64,000 bases of DNA from Melitaea cinxia (Eukaryota; Arthropoda; Insecta; Lepidoptera; Nymphalidae): positions 10,660,766 to 10,724,765 of the forward strand of contig NC_059401.1 in NCBI RefSeq assembly GCF_905220565.1, given 5' to 3'. The notes under the pieces were generated by a model. That model was given only the letters and a program-made list of their open reading frames with translations, made no database searches and had not been told where the DNA came from. The position numbers and the translations under genes were made by a program. This document shows positions 10,889 through 22,710 of this stretch, piece after piece. Positions within the stretch are counted from its first letter, which is position 1, and the number at the start of each line of letters is the position of its first letter.

Positions 10889-12113
10889 TTAGCTGTTTAT
10901 AGGCTTTTTTTTGGCTTCCCGTGGCTAGTAGGTGCCTTTCAATTATTTCAATTCTGTAATTATCATAATCTTTTTTAAGTAGTTTATTTGTTATTTTGTA
11001 GAGTGATGAAAGTTCCCTTTTCTCCTCGATATTTTTTGAAGGTTTGTGTTGCAGTTCCGTGCGTTTTTTTATTAAGTTTTTAGTTTCTTCGGATATTATT
11101 TCTTTCTTTGTTTTAATTAATGTAAGGCTATTTAAACTTTCCTGTATGGCTGACTCTATTTTGAGATAGTATGACTCAATGTTATCGTTAGCTTCCCAGA
11201 TGATACGTTCAACTTGCTTTCTTAAGGTAGAAAGGTATGTTTCTTGAGATTTCTTGTTGGATAGGGTGACTGTTGGGGTTGAGTCGAAAGTAGCTCGACT
11301 TTTCTTTTGGTTATATAAAGTTATTGTTCCTCTCAAGAGTCTGTGGTCGCTTGGAAACGAGACATTGTTGAGGATTTCTATGTTGGTAAAGAGTTTTGGG
11401 TGGTTACTCAAAATATAGTCTATTTGGTTTCTTTTTTGTTTATTTGGTGTAGTCCATGTCCATAGGTTTTTTATATTTTTCTTGAATATAGTGTTAATTA
11501 TTGTAAATTTATTTTTTAGTGCGTATTGGACTAGTTTTTTGCCTCTGGAGTTTCTTTTACCGTAACAGTATGGGCCTAGTATTGTACCTTCTTCAGGTTT
11601 TCTTTGGCCTATCTTCGCATTCAAGTCTCCCAGTAGTATAACTTTTCCGATTGCGAAACTCCTGGCTTTTTCTATTTGCTCATAGAAAGCATCAATCTCT
11701 TCTTCTGCTGCATCAGAGGTAGGGGCGTAAATTTGGATAATTGAGAGTTTCATTGCCCCAAAGCGTAGATTCAGCAAACAGACTCTTTCAGATATGCCCA
11801 TGTAATTTTGTATGTTACTTTTGTAGTTTTTCTTAATTAAAAAACCAACTCCATGGAGACCTTTAGATTCTCCCGTGTAACAAAATATGTGGTCATCGTC
11901 CTCAAGAATACAGTTGCCATTCCTTCTGACTTCAGCTAGGCCAATGATGTCGTATTTGATTTTTTCCAGGGAGTATTTTAACAGTACCATTCTTTGCGGT
12001 GATAATAGGGATTTCACATTATATGTGCAGATATAGAGTTTTTGGACAATTGGAGGGTCGTAGTCTAGACCTCCCGCGGTGACAAGCCGTGTTGGGAGAT
12101 CGAGAGGGGGACT
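10809..12113 (-). pseudogene. RTE endonuclease domain (N-terminal part of ORF)
   Basis: Endonuclease that nicks target DNA to prime reverse transcription. The frame is open from about 12113 through 10809; no convincing ATG is present, so the true start is unknown. Counting from the GTG at 12017, I see the metal-binding Glu in GLAEVRRNG (Glu 29), YAPT (97-100), LGDLNAKIG (129-137), the WTTPN...NQIDYIL region (187-203) and the catalytic SDHR (223-226). These are the conserved blocks of the exonuclease/endonuclease/phosphatase fold. The frame is lost near 10880 in a run of A on the coding strand, where the reverse transcriptase frame takes over. Confidence 0.8.
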
Positions 12114-12349
12114 TTAAATATTAATTATTTTTATTTATTTTTATGTTATTAATTTATTATTATTATTAATTACATTTTATTTATTAACTTCTAATAATTA
12201 ACTACTAATTAACTATTTCCTATTACTTATGACTGCTCCGCTTTGTAGAAATGGACTCCCTGCTAGACTGTCCTGATAACTGTATATATACTAAGTGCGC
12301 TTAAAAACATTAATAGTGCGATTTAGGCTCAGTTCGCGTAATTTTTTTC

Positions 12350-12530
12350 AGGCTATCCTGATCTGGACCGGACCGGGTCCTGATCCAGTATGCCTTACCA
12401 TACTTGATTATATATTTTACATCAGGCTGTCCTTATCTGGACCAGACCTGGTCCTGATAGAGCTTGCCGGATCTGGCATGCCTCATTCTATCCTGATCCG
12501 GTCCAGATACGTGATCTGGTTGAGCCTGAC
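12350..12530. repeat. GC-rich palindromic repeat, right of the RTE
   Basis: Contains repeated and inverted CCTGATCTGGACC/GGTCCTGATCC and GGCATGCC words like those at 8761-8984. With that block it brackets the RTE element, suggesting the LINE landed inside a larger repeat of this type. No coding frame. Confidence 0.6.
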
Positions 12531-15255
12531 CTTTTTTCTAGTCGGGAAGACACGCACACAGTTTACTACACTTATGGCGGAAAACAAAAGACAGTTAATC
12601 AATATAAAAAGATTTTATGCATTTTTTACTGTTTTGTCGGTTTAATTAATGTTATTTAAATTTATATTAAATTTATTTGATCGGTAATTATATTAATAAT
12701 AATGATAATGATAATGTTTTGAGAAAAGAGATATAAATAATAACGGTATAACCTATTTGCTGATACAATATAGTAATTTTTGGCTTAATATGTGAGTTTA
12801 TTATAATAAATTTTGTATGTCGACGATGTGTAAAATATAAGGTAGGTACCAGAAGCGTTGCTGGCACTAATTGCTACAAGTAATTAAATTTTTAGGAAGC
12901 TTTTGTACAATTGGCGTAAAAGTGTAAATTAGATTTGTGCTTTATAAATTAAGCAACAGTGATTATTAAATATTAATAAATATGCAGCTCTACTTTAAGC
13001 TGTGAATACTGCATATATTGATTCCAGGTATGCTGAGACTCTGTAGCCCAAAAGCGCATCAACTCTTTTAATATGTATGTCAGTTGTGTAAATCTGTATT
13101 CCAAGTTAAAATGGACAAAGGCACTGTAGTGATTGATATTTTACTAAAATGAAATGGAGTTTCAATAAACTTAAGTTTTCGATATTATTTTATTAGGATT
13201 TGATAATCCTACGATTCCGTTTTTTTGTGTAAGCATAGACAAGACAAAATGAAATATTTTATGAATGCTCCTATAATTTGAGTAGAAGACATAACAAAGT
13301 TGCTAGGTAAGGAGTATAAGGTATTCAATCAATTATAGGAAAAAGAGATTCATGTTCGCTTCCAGTGTTTAATTTTATCGTAAGGAAGGTCCACATATTT
13401 TCTACGACAGAGTGGTTAGCAAATCATATAAAAGCGTACATTAACTAGTTATTAGTAGGTTCACATCGTCTGAGCTTTAGTAAGTCCATTAATAACATTT
13501 TTTTCGTATTAAAAAAAAAAACAGTTTTATATAATATCTTGGAATTTAATTACTAACATCTAGTTATTGGGCTTTACTTCGGAAATTACATTTAAATTTT
13601 GTTTCTTTTAACATTGGTAAAGAATATTGATGTATCGTAAAACCGATAAACTCCCACTGGCCTTTAGGTGGTAAATATTTATATCGCACTTATAAAAATT
13701 AAAAAATATATATTTATAGACATGGAATCTAACAGATGGTCATTTTCCATATCACTGTTTACTTTATGTCAATCGAATAGAGCACTCAGTCAAAATAATT
13801 GGTTTCGCTATATATATATATATATTGCAAACAAACGACTACGAAAGATGTTAATAATCGGATAGTTTGTCAATTAAAATTACAAAAGAAAAGAATACAA
13901 GCGTTCAAGCATTTAGTTAAAGCGCTTTATATTGTAAGAAAACAATACTAGGTTGAAGCTTGAAACAAAAATGTACCTGTCTATTAAGATGCATATCAAA
14001 GCACCAATTATTAATTTTCTTAATAATATTTTTCTATTATGAATTTTTCTTTTTATAAGGTTTCTAATTGAAAAATGTTTACGTACTTATAACAGACTTA
14101 TGTCTAGTGCATCAGCATATGACAATAAGAGACACGAAGAAAACCTTTATTATTATTCTGTTATTGGTAAACATACTAAATATTCTTTGTATCACTGGCT
14201 AAATGAATATTGTGTCATTCATTAAAGTTTTAGCAACATTATAATTCCATATTTATTTAGATATAAGATGAGGATACATCAAATCTAATTTATTCCAAAA
14301 TTTTAACAATCTCCTTAAACACGAACTTTTGTGTTACTTAACTAAACTTAAAATCAAAGTAAATATTAAGAAAAATCAAGTTATCTTCTTATAAAAAATA
14401 TATATATAAACACATAATTGTAGCTTCGATTAATAATAATTCGTTGTTCTTTGGTAGAAACTCTTTGTTCTCTTATTTAGGAGTAGTTAATAACCCTAAT
14501 AGTTTTTATTATATTATTACTTCACTAATTATTTCACAGTTTTCTTGCAGTTTCAGATCAAACAAAGACATTTTACATAATACATATCTACAATTAAATT
14601 TTATTTCATTTAATATGTTTACAGGAGAGATAAAGGACTAAGCACAGTCGTCAACCAACATTCAATAATTTCAAGATTGCGAATTTGCAAGGAAGGACAT
14701 CATAGATAAGGTTAAAGAGTTTAGGGCTATTGAAAAGGATATGGAATGCATTTGTATCAAGAATGCTTACGCATCCTAGTTTTAAAAATAAGTAAATTGT
14801 AGTAGGCTGGTATGACGGTATGAATTCATTTCAGAATAAATCAGGAATAGTTCAAATGAATCTTTTCAAAAGTTCGCAGATATTGACTTGAATTATTAAT
14901 ATTTCGTTAAATGAAATGTTTAGAGCCATGTAAAAAAATTCTAACCACCCACATTACTTCAGCATTTGAAAGAGACCGACAGTCAGTGGTTTGATTTGGC
15001 CGTATCGAGAGCAGATCAAACATTGGGTGGTAGGAAACTTTTTTGTTTTAATAGACAGAGTAGGAAGGTAGGTATAGTAAAGCTATTTTAAAACAATTAT
15101 GGTCAAGAATGAAGTTGCTGCCCGGTCAGAGAAAAATATTGCCAAAATTTTGTAATGAACTATATTTTTAATTTCATAATTTATAACGCACTTTGTTAGT
15201 GTCGCATTTATAGACGTCGACTAAGAATGAAACATTATTATTATTTGTACAGAAT
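12531..15255. other. AT-rich stretch, nothing recognised
   Basis: 2.7 kb with no supported gene or repeat, apart from a short (TA)n at about 13809-13826. Open frames are at most about 65 codons and low complexity. Confidence 0.4.
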
Positions 15256-15259
15256 TAGC

Positions 15260-15463
15260 AAGTTGAAGTGGCGGTGGGTTGGTCATCTGTGTCGCAGGAC
15301 CGATGGCCGTTGGAGCAGACGTGTTCTGGAGTGGAGACCGCGTTTTGGCAAACACAGCGTGGGACGTCCTTCAGTCCGATCTACGTAAGAACCGTAGAAA
15401 ACCTGGGGTGTCTGGCGGGATCTTGGGGAGGCCTTCTTGGGGAGCAGTATACTGCGTGAATGA
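15260..15463 (+). pseudogene. RTE LINE ORF 3' fragment
   Basis: Frame beginning KLKWRWVGHLCRRTDGRW and later SVGRP, WRDLGEAF matches the C-terminal end of RTE reverse-transcriptase proteins, the same region as LKWKWAGHIARSS...GRPTARW in the element at 9224-10888. Two in-frame stops and loss of everything upstream make it a dead 5'-truncated copy. It comes from a different subfamily, since the sequence differs clearly from the long element. Confidence 0.7.
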
Positions 15464-16361
15464 GTGAGTCCAGTATTTAGGTTTGTCACATATAATTATG
15501 TCTACTAATAATTTTTGGTAATAATTACTATGATAAGGAGCATTCGGAGATTGATATACTTTCATATTAATAAATAAAGTAATCTAATATATGCAAAGAA
15601 AATCACTTAGATATAAAGTCCTGTTAGCAACGTTACTAAAAATTAATATAATCTAATACCACCCATTTTGATTACATAAGTTAAAAATAGCATTAAAAAA
15701 ATAAACAAAAACTCTATTATCTCTATCTTAAGTGAGTTAATAAAAACTAACACAAGAGAAATAACGTTGTAAAGCATTGAACCAGTCTGAATGCTTTGAC
15801 ATTTTTCGACGCATTTGTTTGAGATTCATCCAAAAAAAAAAGTATATAATTTATTCGTTTTTATAACAGTAGTTTATATAAGTACTTAAATATTAACGGT
15901 GACTAACATTTTATTTTCTCAAATTCAGACAGTCGTATTAAGTCTCGTAAAAATAAAAGTGTTATTAGTACTTTATTTCTAATATACATAGGTATATTTT
16001 ATTATACTTACTATATTACTTTTATTATAATCTGAAAAAATAATTTTCGATATAAACTAATACAGTTTAAAGAAAAAGTAAAATATATTTGTACTAGAGT
16101 TTTCTACATCGAAATTTAACTTAAGAATTAATGTCCCTAATTTAATTTAGTCAATGATGTTTCCATTCATTATACTGTTTGAATGAATAATATCCCACAA
16201 ATGTATGGATACAGTAGTGACAATCTAGTTGATGTAATGCTCTGCCTAAGCTGAAGCAATTATGGAGTGACACGTTGATTTAATCACTGATTTTACTTGA
16301 TAGCTTTAAAAAAAAATTAAATTGTCAGTATGTAAATATTTTTCGTTTCTAATCTGGAATT
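15464..16361. other. AT-rich stretch, nothing recognised
   Basis: No gene, promoter or shared repeat supported. Confidence 0.4.
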
Positions 16362-16387
16362 ACACACACACACACACACACACACAC
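16362..16387. repeat. (CA)n microsatellite, about 12-13 units
   Basis: ACACAC run ending in CGCGCG; the only CA repeat of note in the window. Confidence 0.95.
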
Positions 16388-16624
16388 GCGCGTGTTATAC
16401 AGGAATTTATATGAATCACGAATTTTATAACAGTAATGATTTATATGCAAATAATGTAATCGTAATTGAAAGTCCGTCATCATAAATTATAAAAGAAAAA
16501 AAATAACATAGGGTAACCTTGTCTAAGAGTACGCATCCAATAAGAGTAGGTACGCAACACCAGAATCCAAGAACTCGTTTACTATACCTGGCTAACTATA
16601 GTCGCATTAGGATATCAGCTATGC

Positions 16625-16955
16625 TAAGCGCCGCCGCGTTGGCGCAACGGTTACAGCCATGGATTGTACCTGTTGTGGTGGCGGTTGCGGGTTCGATCCC
16701 CGCACATGACAAACATTTGTATTGGCCATACAGGTGTTTGTGCAGTCCTTGTGGGTCTCCCCACCGTGCCTCGGAGAGCACGTTAAGCCGTCGGTCCCGG
16801 TTGTTATCATGTACACCTGATAGCGATCGTTACTCATACGAGGGAATATATCCGCCAACCCGCATTGGAGCAGCGTGGTGGATTAAGCTCTCATCCTTCT
16901 CCTACATGGGGAAAGACGCCTATGCCCAGTAGTGGGATATTACAGGCTGAAGCGT
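16625..16955 (+). mobile_element. tRNA-derived SINE, family S, full length
   Basis: Box A TGGCGCAACGG at 16640-16650 and box B GGTTCGATCCC at 16690-16700 give an internal RNA polymerase III promoter. A tRNA-unrelated body follows (CCACCGTGCCTCGGAGAGCACG, then GCGTGGTGGATTAAGCTC) and a tail ATGCCCAGTAGTGGGATATTA. Other copies: 21067-21358 minus, 24619-24673 minus (tail only), 34655-34990 plus, and a variant at 40436-40640 plus. There is no poly(A); the tail resembles a LINE 3' end, so it is likely moved by a partner LINE. Confidence 0.85.
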
Positions 16956-18229
16956 ATGTTAAGAAGTGCTGTGTGACGAAAAATTTAGATCCGGAATAAA
17001 ACACAGAAATTACACAAGTTTACAGATTGTTGCTTAAAATGTGAAATATTTTTTCCTTACTCTTATTTTGTAAAAACGAAGTAAATTTTTGCGTTTTCAA
17101 AGGTAATGCTAACTCATGCATCGAGCATAATTCATGTCAACGCTAAAAAATAATGTAAAAATTCCGCTCTTTTACGATTTGGCTAGAAAGCGTAAGAGTA
17201 CGTATATGTATATGTAACTCCAATACACAAATATTGACTCACTTTAAGGCAGCTAATGCAAATTCCATATAGAGTTATCCGCAACTTAACCGTTAGCCTT
17301 GGACATTGTTAGCGCTAATTAAGAAATTATCATACCCAAAAATGATTTGGAGATGCACAGAATGTACTGAAATCTACGAATTCTCATATCATTTTCAGAA
17401 GGCTGAAAAGGATGCTGAAAGTGTTCTAAGCGGTGACATGTCTTCTAGTACTTATAAAAGTTACGGAAATTTTATATGTTCTACTCAGAGAATGAAAGAA
17501 AAAAGAAATGCACGACCCGTGTAAGGTACTCTTAACCAATAGTAAGTATTCGTAAGTGTACATAATTCCCGTTTTTCTTTATTAAAATTTTATTAAGCGC
17601 GTACTCCTAGGACAGGTTATCCTAAATGTTTATTACAAGGCGTTTCATTTCTTTTGATATATTTTAATATTTAAAGCTCCTTCTATTGTTTACTTTTGCT
17701 GATAATGTATTATTTTAAAAATATAAAAGGTTATTTTAGTTACAAAACGACTATCTTTATGAAATATATAATTTAAGTATATTATTTTTTTTTATTTATG
17801 AAAACAGTTTCATTTCAAACATTCTTTCATGAAATATTTGCAAAGTAATCTTCGACTTTTATTCTTTCGTAACAAAATTCATATATTATATGAAAAACGT
17901 TACTTATAAAATATAATTATCTAACAACTGCTGTAATAATACGATGATTTTTATTTTTGTTAAAGTTTTTCTACTAATATTTTAACAATAATCATTACCT
18001 GCTGTCATGTTCCAACAGAAAATACATTATTTCGCTTTTGAGCAATTAGCTTAGGCATAAGGCAATTAGAGAGCAGCGTTTCCTGTGAAAACAAATCATC
18101 TGTAATGATCTATTACCGATTCATAAGAGAATTGGCTAAATATTCCCAACACTTCAAAGAGCAACAAACCCTAACGCTTATTAAAATTCTATAATTGAAA
18201 AAATATCTTTCTCCTATAATTACCGAATG
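16956..18229. other. AT-rich stretch, nothing recognised
   Basis: No supported gene. A 72-codon frame at 17306-17524 (some Cys, Lys and Glu) has no recognisable motif, no upstream promoter and no second exon I can see. Confidence 0.4.
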
Positions 18230-18717
18230 CGTATAATCTTGTAGATAAATCTATAACTAAACCTGTATTTAAACCCAAAATAAATTACAGTAATTTATTA
18301 TCCTTAGGTACTTTGGGGTGTTAATAATCTATTATTTTAAGAAAATAATTTCGTAAAATGAAACATTATCATTTATCAAATTATTAATTATAAAAAAGAA
18401 TAAACATACATGGAATAAACGACACATGAAAATGAATATTTGACAACCTCGTTGGCGAAGTTTGCATTATCCTGCTTTGCACCTTAGTTTGTGGGTTCGA
18501 TATTCGCCAGAGTCTGGTTGTAATATTAAAAAAAAATTACCTATAGCAAACTTCGTACCACCATATTTTTTTCCTGAATTTAAATATTCAATTTTAAATG
18601 TGACTCTAGTCAGCTGTTACATATAACATAAGCATTAAGTTACCTATCTAAGAAATATACAATAGTGTCTGTTTGATTAAAAATATATCTATTTGTTACA
18701 ACTACTGATGTGTAACT
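18230..18717 (+). repeat. Segment U, copy 1
   Basis: About 490 bp that recurs at 48777-49273 with only about seven substitutions plus length changes in an A run. It contains a tRNA-like stretch (TTGGCGAAGTTTG near 18456, GTGGGTTCGATATTCGCC near 18492) resembling degenerate A and B boxes. In both places U runs directly into the start of an M element, so U+M is one duplicated unit. Confidence 0.85.
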
Positions 18718-19336
18718 TTTTAACCGACTTCCAAAAAAGGAGGAGGTTCTCAATTCGACTGTATTTTTTTTTTAATGTATGTTACATCAGAACTTTTGAT
18801 CGGGTGGACCGATTTCGACAAATTTTGTTTTAATCGAAAAGTGGTGTGTGTCAATTGGTCCCATTTAAATTTATTTGAGATCTAACAACTACTTTTCGAG
18901 TTATATCTAATAATGCGTTTTTACTTGACGCTTTTTTCGTCGACCTACGTTGTATTATACCGCATAACTTTCTACTAGATGTACCGATTTTAATAATTCT
19001 TTTTTTGTTGGAAAGAGGATATCCCTAGTTTGGTACTGGTACCATGATAAGGAAACCAGGATCTGATGATGGGATCCCAGAGAAATCGACGGAAACTCTC
19101 GAAAATCCGCAATAACTTTTTACTGGGTGTACCGATTTTGATAATTTTTGATTTAATCGAAAGCTGATGTTTGTCATGTGGTCACATATAAATTTTATCG
19201 AGATCTGATAACTACTTTTTGAGTAATCTGTGATAACGCGTAGTTACTTGACTATTTTTTCGTCGATCTACGTTGTGTTACTCGTCGATGTAATTGAAGT
19301 CGGTTTTTTTTCGTTTGCGAGCAAACACAATTATTC
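18718..19336 (+). mobile_element. M-family TIR element, reference copy
   Basis: Starts TTAACCGACTTCC and ends TGAAGTCGGTT followed by TTTTTTTCGTTTGCGAGCAAACACAATT. Inside are two diverged copies of a roughly 170 bp module (18790-18959 and 19113-19280), each running from ACTTTT..GGTGTACCGATTT to TTTTTCGTCGA.CTACGTTGT, plus a module head at 18964-19012. It has no coding capacity and looks like a non-autonomous element with about 11 bp inverted ends. Superfamily and target duplication are undetermined. Confidence 0.85.
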
Positions 19337-19378
19337 CAATTTCAAAAATATATATGTTATATTTTATTTTGCTATATT

Positions 19379-19535
19379 ATCATCATCATCACTTCAGCCT
19401 AATACAGTCCACTGCTGGACATAGGCCTCCACAAGTTTGCGCCAAAAATGGCGTGAACTCATGCATTATACCCATAGTCCACCTACAGGAAGAGAGAGGG
19501 GTGGCTATATTCTTACTGCCGTAACCACACAGTTT
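19379..19535 (-). mobile_element. T-family element, internally deleted
   Basis: Begins on the plus strand with (ATC)n and CAGTCCACTGCTGGACATAG, then jumps from 'cccatagtccacc' to 'gaagagagaggggtggctat'. Compare the complete copies at 37936-38252 and 63268-63600. Strand is given so that the (TGATG)n-ended tail is 3'. Confidence 0.75.
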
Positions 19536-19610
19536 ATATATAATTATTATATTTACGGAAAAAAATAAGGCGGTACTAATTTTGCCAGATCAGCTAGTAT
19601 ATGTATAATA

Positions 19611-20240
19611 AGTCGGAAAAAAGTATTTTCGTATTTTATGGTAAAAAGTTGCAATAAAATATTTGTGGGTATATTGTTTGTGGCTGATTTTGATACTATA
19701 AAAATGTGGCATTTAAAAATTGAAGCTAAAAAGTACCACTTTTCATTTGTTTTTCTGTTCGCCAAAATAGGTGAATCCGACAAAAAAATTCAGTACATTT
19801 TAAATTGCTACTTTAAAAAAGGAAAAAGAATGCAACTCAAGGTGCTAAAAAATTCGTGACTTTTATGGACCTAAAACAGTGTCGGTAAGAGTAGAATAAA
19901 ATTGGTTTAAGCGTTTTTAATCAGGAAATTTTGGAACTTTTGATGTCACAGATGCATTTCGCTCTGGTTACCCAGTTACGGATAAACGTGACGACATTTT
20001 TGAAAAAGTAGAGGCAGATCGACATTTGGGTAGTTACGATATAGCTGAAGATCTGAAAATTGACCATCAAACAGTTTCTACCTATTTGAAAAAGGCTGGC
20101 TAGACAAAAAAAGCTCGATATATGGGTGACACATAAACTCACTGAAAGATACCGAATGGACTCATTTGTAATTCTTTCTTAAGACGTAATGATATCGAAC
20201 CATTTTTGAAGATATTAATGGTGACGAACAGTTTTCCATT
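19611..20240 (+). pseudogene. mariner transposase remnant
   Basis: Encodes the N-terminal DNA-binding part of a mariner transposase, the enzyme that binds TIRs and cuts and pastes the element. Starts with a degenerate TIR (AGTCGGAAAAAAGTATTTTCG). Decayed frames show KKGKRMQLKVLKNS, then a DAFRSG.PVTDKR stretch and a helix-turn-helix region EADRHLGSYDIAEDLKID with HQTVSTYLKKAG ending in a stop (19984-20103), and an FLK.L.V.. stretch just where the first catalytic block should begin. Sequence stops there: no DD34D catalytic core, several frameshifts and stops. Same family as 5957-6500. Confidence 0.8.
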
Positions 20241-21066
20241 AGTTCTTTCAGATTTCTATCTGTTTCATACTATACATAGATTATATATTGTTGTGTAACG
20301 AGTTTATTTATAACTGTATGGCTCAACGGTCTTGCCTTTTATATATTTTGCCTTAATATGTATGTTATGTAAAAAAATGTTTATCGAAAACAACCGTTAT
20401 TTTTTATTTATTTATATAAATACAAACACAGTTCAAAGTCTTATTTAATATAATATGAATCGAAATAAGCAGTAACTGTATATTGACCAAATTTTAATGT
20501 ATATTACATTAGAATCAAATCACATGACCACAATTACTTACTATTAAAATGATTATTAGGTTTAACTTGTTTGAATCATATACTTTTTAATAGTAGACAT
20601 TTTCATTTGGACACAATGTCAAGTTTCAAGTTTCTCTAATTATGATTCTAAATGTATCTTCAAGTTGGGACTTTAAGTTTTCGCGATTCGGGTCACGTAG
20701 TGCTTAACCCCGGGGTATTTCCCGACGGATCTTCTTGTTTTGACGCTTTATGCTTAAATAAAGTTGTTTAATTTATATAAGTTTATCCAGAACCGAACTC
20801 AACTAAGGGACGTAGCTAAGGAAAGTATTTTTCTACAACCAAACATTTATACGGAGAACTTCATTATCGCGTTCGAAAATTTTATGATTGTGATGAAATT
20901 CTTTGATGTTTTTGCGCCATAACCAAATAACCTTAATTTAAATATTAACTAAGGAATATGTAAAAAACAGCAATTTTGCATGAAGTAACCTAAGCTAAGA
21001 TGATTTCAAAGACTTTACATTGCTGCGTGTGAGTGAGGTAGCCCGTATAGAAGATATTTAATAAAA
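20241..21066. other. AT-rich stretch, nothing recognised
   Basis: No supported feature. A GC-rich word, TTAACCCCGGGGTATTTCCCG, sits near 20704. Confidence 0.4.
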
Positions 21067-21358
21067 TATATGCTTCAGCCTGTAATATCCCACTACTGGG
21101 CATAGGCCTCTTTCCCCATGTATGAGAAGGATCAGAGCTTAATCCACCACGCTGCTCCAATGCGGTTTGGCGGATATATTCTCTACTATGAGTAACAATC
21201 GCTATTAGGTATACATGATAACAACCGGGACCGACGGCTTAACGTGCTCTCCGAAGCACGGTGGGGAGACCCACAAGGACTGCACAAACGCCCAGACCAC
21301 GGCAAACATGTATGGTCAATACAATTGTTTGTCATGTGCGGGGATCGAACCCGCACAA
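21067..21358 (-). mobile_element. SINE family S, 5'-truncated
   Basis: Minus-strand copy with the full tail and body; box B is present (complement of GGGGATCGAACCCG at about 21339-21352) but box A is missing, so it was truncated on insertion or later. An extra 'cccagaccacggcaaacatg' segment distinguishes it from the 16625 copy. Confidence 0.8.
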
Positions 21359-21886
21359 ACATTAAAATATATATTTAACCAATTAATAAATATATTTTAA
21401 TAACGATAATATATATATTTACTTTTAATCTATCTTAAACGACTCAACTGAATTCTTAAACATTTATTATAATTATACCCCATTAATTCTGTAAATATAA
21501 GTAATATACTTTTAAATTAATTAATATATAAATTATTTTTTTTACGTGACAGCCTCATGATGTGATATTAATTGTATATCATAATGCATTATTTAGTACA
21601 ATGGTCAAATGAAACACTAGAATAAGACAATGAACATAGTGGCTTACCACAAAAGCTTAACATATCATTCTGACATGTTAAGATATGGTCAGTTTCTCGA
21701 ATAATTAATTAACATCTGTATAATTTGTTATCATAACATTTATGAACAACTAAGAAAGATAATAATAACAATTAGTCCTACATAATTAATTTAATCTACT
21801 GTGTAAAAGCATATAGTCAATGGCCAAAAGGAAACCATATAGTTTCATAGTAAAAACAACAAAAAGCCTCGATTATTATAGAAATA

Positions 21887-22364
21887 CTAGCTGACCCGGC
21901 AAACGTTGTTTTGCCAATAAACTATCTACTATAAGTGTGCAGGGATTTATTTAATAGAAAATAAGGGTTGATCGAGAGGTAGAAAATTAGGAGTAATATA
22001 ATTTTTTTTATTCTAAGTCATGACAAAATAAAAATAAAAATCTTGCCAAATCTAGTACAATTTAAAATTAACAAATAAAATATAGGGGTTGATCGTAGAG
22101 GGTTTTTTTATATCGTAGAGGGTTGAAACTTTAGGGTTTTATGTATTTTTTAATGTTGTATCTTGAAAAATAAAAAATAAATATTTTTCCAAAAATTAAA
22201 AAAATTAGGGGTGGACTACCCTTAACCTTTAGGGGGATGAAAAATAGACGTTATTCGATTCTCAGACCTACCCAATATGCACACAAAATTTCATGAGAAT
22301 CGGTCAAGCCGTTTCGGAGGAGTTTAACTACAAACACCGCGACACGAGAATTTTATATATTAGA
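21887..22364 (-). mobile_element. Helitron, family J, long
   Basis: CTAG at 21887-21890 preceded by A; the opposite end is TC on the minus strand (22364) next to T. 3' end 'gacccggcaaacgttgttttgcc' and 5' end 'gtcaagccgtttcggaggag' match 7055-7252, with about 280 extra internal bases. Non-autonomous. Confidence 0.8.
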
Positions 22365-22710
22365 TGAGTTATGAGTGGATGGGACGCGTCGATGTTGGAT
22401 GCCGAATTATTTAATTGCAAAAAATTACTTTTGGCTCTATCTATCTATTTAATCTATCTCCATAAAAAGAAAGTTGCACCATAGGTTTACATTGTCAATA
22501 TTTGTCTAATTCTACAACGTATCTGTTAAGTTTTGATACTTGTCATCGACTGGTTGCAAACTATCGTAACTTTAAGTATTCTTATTTATGAAATTGGTTC
22601 CTTACGATAAAGTAAAACTCATGCATTAAATTATTTTCTTTTTACTCCTCGATCTCTGATTTTGATGGGACTCCGAGAATTGACCATGGGAAACGTTTTT
22701 AAGTTAAACG

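Larger units (their letters stand above)
9120..12113 (-). mobile_element. RTE-type non-LTR retrotransposon, near-intact
   Basis: A LINE with an apurinic-type endonuclease followed by a reverse transcriptase, both on the minus strand and originally one frame. The C-terminal region (LKWKWAGHIARSSEERWPKR... GRPTARW) is of the kind found in insect RTE elements. The open frame can be followed upstream without an ATG to 12113, where a TAA interrupts it. The 3' untranslated part is short (below 9224) and AT-rich; I cannot fix the exact 3' end or a target duplication. Confidence 0.8.

Noticed and set aside
16625..16705. Candidate tRNA gene
   Set aside because: Boxes A and B are good but the acceptor and anticodon arms do not close, and the sequence continues into the S SINE body. 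The same applies at 1582-1645 and 40445-40506.
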